From Nectonema munidae (taxonomy: Eukaryota; Nematomorpha; Nectonematoida; Nectonematidae), in NCBI GenBank assembly GCA_030549495.1, contig JAUIRK010000694.1:17130-81129 (forward strand): 64,000 nucleotides of DNA. The letters run 5' to 3'. The stretch's first letter is position 1, and each line of letters starts with the position of its first letter. This document shows positions 57,499 through 64,000 of this stretch, piece after piece. The translations under genes and the position numbers were made by a program. The notes below the pieces were generated by a model. The model saw nothing but the letters and a program-made list of their open reading frames with translations. It searched no databases and was not told the origin of the DNA.

Positions 57499-59100
57499 TA
57501 TTTCATAGTAACAAAATTCGAATGTATGTATATTATATGGTGTTCAAAAAATGCGGTCTTTAACCCTTTGTTCTTGGAAATCGTGGACAGTTTGATACTT
57601 AGTCAATTCAGTTCTTAATGGGATGACAGTACCGAATTATTTTAGTAACAAATTATCCGATACCGAATGGTCCAGGAAAGAATTGTTCATTACCGAGTTA
57701 TCCTAGCAACATTTTATGTGCTTAACTCTTTTTTTCTTATTGCTAAAGTTGAGGATGATTATTATTTAAATTTCCTCAGATAATCTTTGCAGCGATGAAT
57801 AAAAAAAGGTTTACATCTTTTTATGCGTTAGCAGAGAGAGGATAAATATGGATATACTTTTATGGTTATCTTCCATGAAGCTTCATTTATTATTACGCGT
57901 GAAGATAACGACTATTTCCTTTGCCTCCACACTCACTCACTCTCTATCCGAAGCCGATGAGATAAAGTGGAAAGGAATACATATTTCATATTTATTAAAG
58001 CAACGCATTAATAAACTTTTTGATAAGTTGAATATTCTTGTAGATAAAATGGCTCTACCATTGAAAGCAATCCATTTTACATTTCTCAATCATTCTGTCT
58101 CCCTCTAACTCACAAATCTGCTTCTTTCCTAACTTTCTATTCAAAGAATAATATAATTATTACTATGCATGCTATTTTAGCGCAACCTATCGATTATTAT
58201 TATTATTATTATTATTGTGCAGAAGTAGATAGCTAGTTTTAATGCAAGATTAGTAAATTTACCTTTCAAAAATCAAACCATTTAATTTTATGAATTTTTT
58301 AATTTATGTTAGTAAACCTTTTGATAATCTCTTGATCAATTTTTCATCAAGATTTTAATCATGCTCATCTTATATTTATCACTTCCAGCCATTTTTACTC
58401 ATGTTTCCTCCTAATCCGTTTTTCACATCGTGTCTGCCAATTTTCTATTTCAAAACTAAATGATAATTTGTTATAAAATTTTGACTCCAACCTAAGAAGT
58501 CTATTTTTTATATTTTGTGATACATTCATTTTATTTAATATCAAAAAACATTAATATCAAAGTAAAATAAGGTATCTTATAATCTTTGAAAACAAATTTT
58601 TGTGAGAGATTACGATAAGCTGACAAATGGAATAGTTATCCAAATCAGAAGAAGAAGAAGAAGAATTTATTATGAAAACTTGTGAAATAGAAATTATAAT
58701 AATAAAATTGTATATTAGTTTAGGGTTGAATGTTAATCTTCTCACGTCGTTTTCACTCAGGTAGCATCTTTAATATCGCAAAAATGAATCTTTTGGTAAA
58801 AAAATAAATAAATAAGGGGAAGCTCTTCAATATTCTGATTTGAGTCTTGGACATTGAAAATATGAACATTTAAGTAATTAGGATTCATACGAGAAAAGAC
58901 AAAGGGATAAAATTCTATCCATCGGATGTCTAATTCCCATTATGTAATAAATATAGATATAACAAAAGACATAAAATAAGAAGTAATCAAAAATTATGAT
59001 TTTTAAAGTGTATGTATTTGACAAAATAATGAAAGAAATATATATACATTTTATATATGTATTTACATGTAGATAGATAAATAAATATAGTATATATATA
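57499..59100. other. gene-free AT-rich stretch with microsatellites
   Basis: Short (TAT)n at about 58195-58218, (GAA)n near 58650 and (TA)n at about 59085-59108. An 86-codon plus frame at 57848-58108 shows no domain. Nothing else seen. Confidence 0.4.
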
Positions 59101-59108
59101 TATATATA

Positions 59109-59731
59109 TCTCATAACCTGTACGGTTGAACGCGGGTAGACAACTTGCGTGTTATCTCCAACCCGTATATTACGATGATTCTTCTCCAACCTGTATTCTA
59201 CGATGATTCATCTCCAAACTATATACTACAATGATTCATCTCCAACCTGTATACTACGATAATTCATCTCCAACCTGTATACTACGATGATTCATCTTCA
59301 ACCTGTATACTACCATGGTTTCTATTCCATGTACAAATAACTAGAGAGACAATGTTCAACTTTCTGTTCACATTCTGCTAGATGTAAGATTTGATATACC
59401 TCATTCGGGGAGACGATGCTACATAAGTTATTACCTATATACATTATACCTGTATACTACGTTGGTTCATCTCCAACCTTTATACCGCGATAATTCATCT
59501 CCAACCTATATAATATATTTTATCAAATAATCAAAATAAAATTCTGTAATCAAAGAATCGAAAAATATTCTTTAAAAAATCAAAAAATATCAAACTTTCT
59601 GTTCATATTTTGCTACCTCATACGATGTTACAAAAGTTATTACCTATACTTTGCAATTTGCACGATTTTAAATATTATATTTGTCAAATAATCAAAATAA
59701 AATTCTGTAATCAAAGAATCGAAAAATATTC
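59109..59731 (-). mobile_element. family R repeat copy ending against the LINE
   Basis: It begins TCTCATAACCTGTACGGTTG, then GGGTAGACAACTTGCG and about six inverted copies of the 28-bp repeat (CTCCAACCTGTATACTACGA). It continues through the uninterrupted AAGATTTG site (59386-59393), two more 28-bp units (about 59450-59510) and two rounds of the 'caaataatcaaaataaaattctgtaatc' block. It stops at AATATTCT, where LINE sequence starts. Relative to 51885-53720 it is inverted. Confidence 0.8.
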
Positions 59732-61605
59732 TGAAAAATAAGAGTTGGAAGTTTACTAGATCTTTTAGAAATGATCATAAATTTGCTCTTCTCATGATTA
59801 ATTTTCATTTTGTTAAAATGACACCAATCAGAAATATTTGATAAAGCTTGCTGTATGTTATCTAAATCTTGTGGGTTTCTAGTATTAAACATCAGAGTGA
59901 TATCATCAGCATACATAATAATTTTACCTTTGCTTTCCAGACTTTTATAAATATCATTAATGAAAATCAAAAACAACAGCGGACCCAATATTGAGCCTTG
60001 AGGCACACCTACATTATTGCAATATCTGTCAGAAGTTAAATTGTTGAAAGAAATAAGGCTACTTCTGGCTGTTAAATAGTTCTGAATCAAGCTATAAAAG
60101 TTTCCTCTAATGCCTATTTTATAGAGCTTATAAAGTAAAATTGTATGGTTAACGTTATCAAAAGCCTTAGAGAAGTCTAAGAAAAAACAAATTAAGTGTT
60201 TATCTTCTTCATATGCGGAAGCTAATGTTAATGAAAGTTCAAATAGAGCATCATTAGTAGATTTATCAGGGCGAAATCCAAATTGATATTTGTAGAAAAA
60301 ATTAATTTTTTCAAGATAATCAATTAATTTGGTAAAGATAATTTTTTCAAAAATTTTTGAAAAACTTGATAAAAGAGAAATTGGTCTATATGAATTGAAT
60401 GAAGTGGGTTGCTTATTAGGTTTCAACATAGGTAAAACTTTGCTAATTTTTAGTTTATCGGGAAAAATACCTTGTTCTACTGACGAGTTAATCATATGAT
60501 CTATTAACTTATCTATAAATGGTAAACTAAGACTCAGTAGTTTCAAACTTATTTCGTCATGTCCAAAGGATTTTATATTTTTCAGCTTGGTTACAGCAAT
60601 ATATACATCATTAATTGAAACGTCTTCAAAGAAAAAAGAATAAGATTGTGATGTTAGAAAATCATCAATGTACTCGAAAGATGTATCAAGGAATGAATCG
60701 TCTGGTTCAAAACAGAAAATTTCAATAAATCCGTCAATGTCAAGCTGGACTTTAGGTGTCAGTGGTTTGTTTTTCAAAAGATTGTTCAAGGTGGGCCATA
60801 TTGATTTATTGTTGCATGTTGAGAGTTTTGAGAAAAAATATTTTGATTTTGCTTGCTTTATCTTAGTTTTGTAAATTTTTAGGATGGATTTGTAGTTAAT
60901 TTCATTTTTATGTGTAGGATATTTACGGAAATTTTTATAGTGTTTTATTTTCCGTTTATTTAATGCAGCTAATTCTTCAGTATACCAAGGTAAAGTATGT
61001 TTTTTTTCTTTAATACTAATATATGGAAAAGATTTCTGGAAACAATTTTGAAAAATTTTATGAAAACTTTCATATGTTTCATTGATATTTTCAAAAATGT
61101 AACAATATGAAAAGTTAGCTTTAGACAGATAAGTTAAAAACAAAACATATGCTTCAACAGAAAATTTTCTTCTAAATATTCTAGTGTATTTGCTTTTGTT
61201 TTTGTAACAAGGTAATATCAGCAAGTTAACACAATGATCAGTAATGTTGGCATCTATATTAAAAGAAATGTTATTTTCTAGCTGATTAGTAAAAATATTA
61301 TCTATTAAAGTTTTACTTTTGGATAAACGAGTTGGCTTGGATATAGTCGGTAATAATCCATTAGCTAGCATCAGGCAAAGAAAATTTAAAGATTGCTTGT
61401 TTGTATGGATTTTCAAAATATCAATATTAAAGTCTCCAGCGATTAAATATTTTTCATTTTTACCAAGTTCGAGATAATTTTCTAGGATTGAAAGAAACTC
61501 AGGAACTGAGGTATTAGGTGGTCTATAAACAGCCAATAGAGATATTTTAATTTCAGGATGTATAAATCTAGCGAATAAGAAATCAAAGAACCAATAGATA
61601 TAGGT
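59732..61605 (-). pseudogene. LINE ORF2: endonuclease C-terminal half and reverse transcriptase
   Basis: The open frame enters at about 61605 (FARFIHPEIKISLLAVYRPP). The endonuclease half shows AGDFNID and, later, NITDHCVNLL, the GDFN and DH catalytic motifs of the EEP nuclease that nicks target DNA. The RT follows: SYRPISLLSSFSKIFEKI, FGFRPDKSTNDAL, FFLDFSKAFDNVNH (motif A), GVPQGSILGPLLF (motif B) and MYADDITLMF (motif C, YADD near 59911). The frame runs uninterrupted for over 600 codons, so the copy is not old. The C-terminus after KSKFMIISKRSSKLPTLIF is lost at the junction with the R repeat. Motif style and gag-like ORF1 suggest the Jockey/CR1 group; exact clade unproven. Confidence 0.9.
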
Positions 61606-61724
61606 ATCTTAGAAAAATGTAAGTCATCTTCGTACAAATATTTGGTTTTATTGAATTCAAGATGAAACTCAGAAAATATACTAAAATCATAGAGATCACT
61701 TTCGCTTGTTTCAAACATTTGCAT
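61550..61724 (-). pseudogene. LINE ORF2: endonuclease fragment upstream of a frameshift
   Basis: This frame (reading LHFSKIPISIGS, then a switch near 61590 into the main ORF2 frame) is a middle piece of the EEP domain. The usual endonuclease start ('...LNVRSL...E', about 80-100 residues) is missing between the end of ORF1 (61711) and here, so the element also has an internal deletion. Confidence 0.6.
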
Positions 61725-62770
61725 TATTTAAGGATTGTGTATTGGAACAATAACTAGTATGAAACTTAACATAGTCGAGATTACTTTTTCTTATTGGGCA
61801 ATTTATATCAAAAGCATTGTGTTTGCTATCTTTTATATTCTTTGATACACAATTACAGCATTTTATTAGATCTTCATTTTGATAAACTTTACACAAATCA
61901 GATTTATGATTGCCACTACAAAATTTACAAACCGGCTTAGAACTATTTTTACACGATGATGAATTATGTCCATATTGACAACATATAGTGCATTGTTTGC
62001 ACGAATAAAAGTCATGGACACTGTGGCATTTCATATCGATAAATAAAATATCACCACTTTTTTTTTATAAGATTTCTAATGATGGGATCCATAGTGAAGA
62101 CAATGAAATTTCTACTATTATTATCAGTAAGTTTAGAAAAAAGAATTTTAAAAGTATTTCCGTTTTTTATAGATTTTTTTATATATTCATTTTTAATCAT
62201 AATTAAATTGAAAATTTCTACAGCTTTCATACTACTTTCTAAATTTTTAACAATAATTTTCGGATTAATTAATGGATTTTTATTAATATGAATGGATTTA
62301 CTATCCTTAATTTTTTCCGTAAAAGAATTTTTCGCAATTTCTAAGGATGAAGAGTCAGGAAAATAATATTTCAAAGTATTCTTATAAGTTATTAAATTAT
62401 TTACTTTTACATCAGATAAAGTTTCACTGGAGAAATCTTTAAAAGAATTGAGCTCATCCTGATCATCAAACTTTATTTTGTGAAATTGAGGTGATTTATT
62501 GACAGCGTCTGAATATGTAAAAGTTTTATTTTTAGCAGATACATATTTTTTTTCTAAAAGATCAGGTTTATCTATGACACTTGTTTTATTTTTAATAGTT
62601 TTTATTTCATATTGTATTTTTTCAATATTGGTATTGATTAAAGTGAGTTTTTCATCTATACTATTACTTGAATCATAATCTTCAATTATTTTAGATAGAC
62701 AAATCTTTATATTTTTTTTTGAACAATTATCAACTTTATATAGATCTTTCAATTTTGAAATCAGGTCCAT
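61711..62770 (-). pseudogene. LINE ORF1: gag-like nucleic-acid-binding protein, one frameshift
   Basis: The ATG at 62768-62770 opens a 239-codon frame, MDLISKLKDLYKVDN. Its N-terminal third is helical and charged; the middle looks like the RRM-like region of Jockey-type ORF1 (NPKIIVKNLESSMKAVEIFN ... FIVFTMDPIIRNLIKK). A frameshift at a nine-base A/T run (about 62058-62066) separates it from the zinc-knuckle part: CTICCQYGHNSSSC (CX2CX4HX4C), then CKFCSGNHKSDLC and CCNCVSKNIKDSKHNAFDINC. Such proteins coat LINE RNA. ORF1 ends at 61711 with its stop intact. Confidence 0.85.
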
Positions 62771-62990
62771 ATAAAATGTGTAAAATTAAAGGGTTAGAAA
62801 ACAAATATATAAAGTATTATTACAATGTTAAAAAAAATATATATATATGATTGTGAAAAAAAATATAATATATGAAATGAACTAAAATGTTGATATTAAA
62901 ATTAAAGGAATTACAATAATTGAAAATATAAATAAAGTTATCACGAGAGAGTCGAGGTCTTTCAGGATCAATAGAAGAAATCCACCATTT

Positions 62991-64000
62991 TGCTTTTAGA
63001 TAGTTTAGGAATGAACTTCAAAACAAAAAATGGAATACTATATCGGTATTTCATGGTTGAATATCGCTTGATCGTTAACCCAATGTAATGATTGGTCGAT
63101 AGTAAAGACTAACATTTTTGACCAGTATGGATATAAATATGGTTTTTCGATTAATTTATGAGTAAATTATCTAATATAAAAGTAAATTTATGTATACAAA
63201 TATAAATACATCTTTTTTTCTAAAAAAAATATCAAAGCTAACTCTTATCTTAGGTGTCAATATTTCTGATAACTTTTCATTAACCATGCATATAAAAAAT
63301 ATTTCTATTTTCTCGTCTATTTGGGTGTTTTAGAAAAGTATATAATTGCTTAACTTTGAAATGCAGGAAACTTCTATACTTTTCATTTATTCAACCACAT
63401 TCTATATAATACTCTCATGAGTTATTCCACTAGTAAAATTATTAACCTTGTTTCTGCTTTTTAAAAGTTTCTAAGTTTGTGAGTTCATCTTTTTCTACAG
63501 GAATTTTACAAGTTAAGAATTATATTTTATTTTCTTCTACTAAGCATATTTTATGAATATTCATTTTCACAATCCCTTCAGTATCAACTCTAAGTTACTA
63601 TTAATTATTATCATGATTCTTTAAATTTTTCCAACATTAAACTTTTCAAATCTTCTGTAATTTCTATAATTACGTTGTACACTATTTTTATTAATAATAT
63701 TTGTTATTGAATCAGAACCAAAAAGAGTTTTTCAATCTAAAATCTTTGCAAGAATGCTATTAAGATTATCGGATAGCTGCATGCCACCATTGATCTCAAT
63801 CAAAGTTTTTTAGTCTATAAATGTTCGCAGACTCTAATGGAGTTTGGAAGTGTTGTTACAATTTTTAAAAATCCAATAAATTAACATTCGCCCCGCTCAG
63901 GACTTATTTTAGTTACGCCACTCTACTTCATTATGCAATAAATTAATATAACTTGCTTTATAAACTTTAAACGATCTTGTTTTAATACTTTTTTCCTTTA
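62991..64000. other. gene-free AT-rich stretch with one hAT-like end
   Basis: At 63911-63926 AGTTACGCCACT resembles the right end of the MITE at 47995-48452, preceded by a 'cgccccgctcagg' block. No partner end is in the window. Nothing else seen. Confidence 0.4.

Larger units (their letters stand above)
59732..62990 (-). mobile_element. LINE (Jockey/CR1 group), 3'-truncated, broken
   Basis: Read on the minus strand it holds ORF1 with zinc knuckles, a partial endonuclease and a reverse transcriptase cut short at 59732 by the R repeat. The 5' end is uncertain; upstream of the ORF1 ATG about 200 bp looks like 5' UTR. The part after the RT palm/thumb and the 3' UTR are absent. Confidence 0.85.

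Noticed and set aside
58878-59189. Missing C-terminus of the LINE reverse transcriptase left of the R copy
   Set aside because: The frame is mostly tyrosine/isoleucine-rich from TA repeats and runs into the R end; no RT C-terminal motif was found.

Overview
The window is a strongly A+T-rich piece of an animal nuclear genome. It is dominated by transposable elements and their remains, with very little host coding sequence. The mix of Merlin, hAT, piggyBac and pogo/Tigger DNA transposons, a LINE with gag-like zinc knuckles, Helitron-like repeats and tRNA-derived SINE heads suggests an arthropod. A copepod such as a sea louse is my best guess, but that is inference; no species-diagnostic gene is present.

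Layout, left to right. 0-5 kb: a possible terminal exon at the extreme left edge, then a full-length Merlin transposase ORF (1511-2389, minus) and a small foldback element. 5-13 kb: a hAT MITE with a perfect 8-bp target duplication (5424-5720), an intronless class A GPCR (6714-7595, minus; the best host-gene candidate), and several hAT ends and remnants. 13-21 kb: mostly featureless AT-rich DNA, with a SINE head, a degraded coding remnant and a MITE with poly-G tracts. 21.1-26.4 kb: a 5.3-kb non-coding transposon (short inverted ends, 8-bp target duplication AAGATTTG) packed with two satellites, a 110-bp repeat on both flanks and a 39-bp higher-order repeat in the middle. It sits inside a Helitron-like repeat (family R here), and other R copies in the window preserve the uninterrupted site. 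26.4-34 kb: R-family copies, a hairpin and an internally deleted hAT. 36.9-37.7 kb: an internally deleted Tigger element that still encodes its DNA-binding domains. 39.4-42 kb: a broken piggyBac split by a hAT MITE. 42-48.5 kb: a SINE, an odd-composition block bracketed by 12-bp direct repeats, an unclassified repetitive gene family, a piggyBac tail and a hAT MITE. 50.9-53.7 kb: a 36-bp minisatellite ending in a Helitron-like terminus, then the longest R copy. 55.7-57.5 kb: a decayed hAT with matching target duplications. 59.1-63 kb: an R copy abutting a 3'-truncated LINE of the Jockey/CR1 group.

The elements do not form a pathway; the interest lies in how they nest. The most notable structure is the satellite-loaded transposon, which links transposition to satellite birth: the element carries two unrelated tandem arrays, one with nine-subunit higher-order organisation. 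The long open frames across it on both strands are a by-product of a 39-bp (13-codon) period, not genes. All coordinates and motifs were read by eye; family names come from motif recognition, without database searches.
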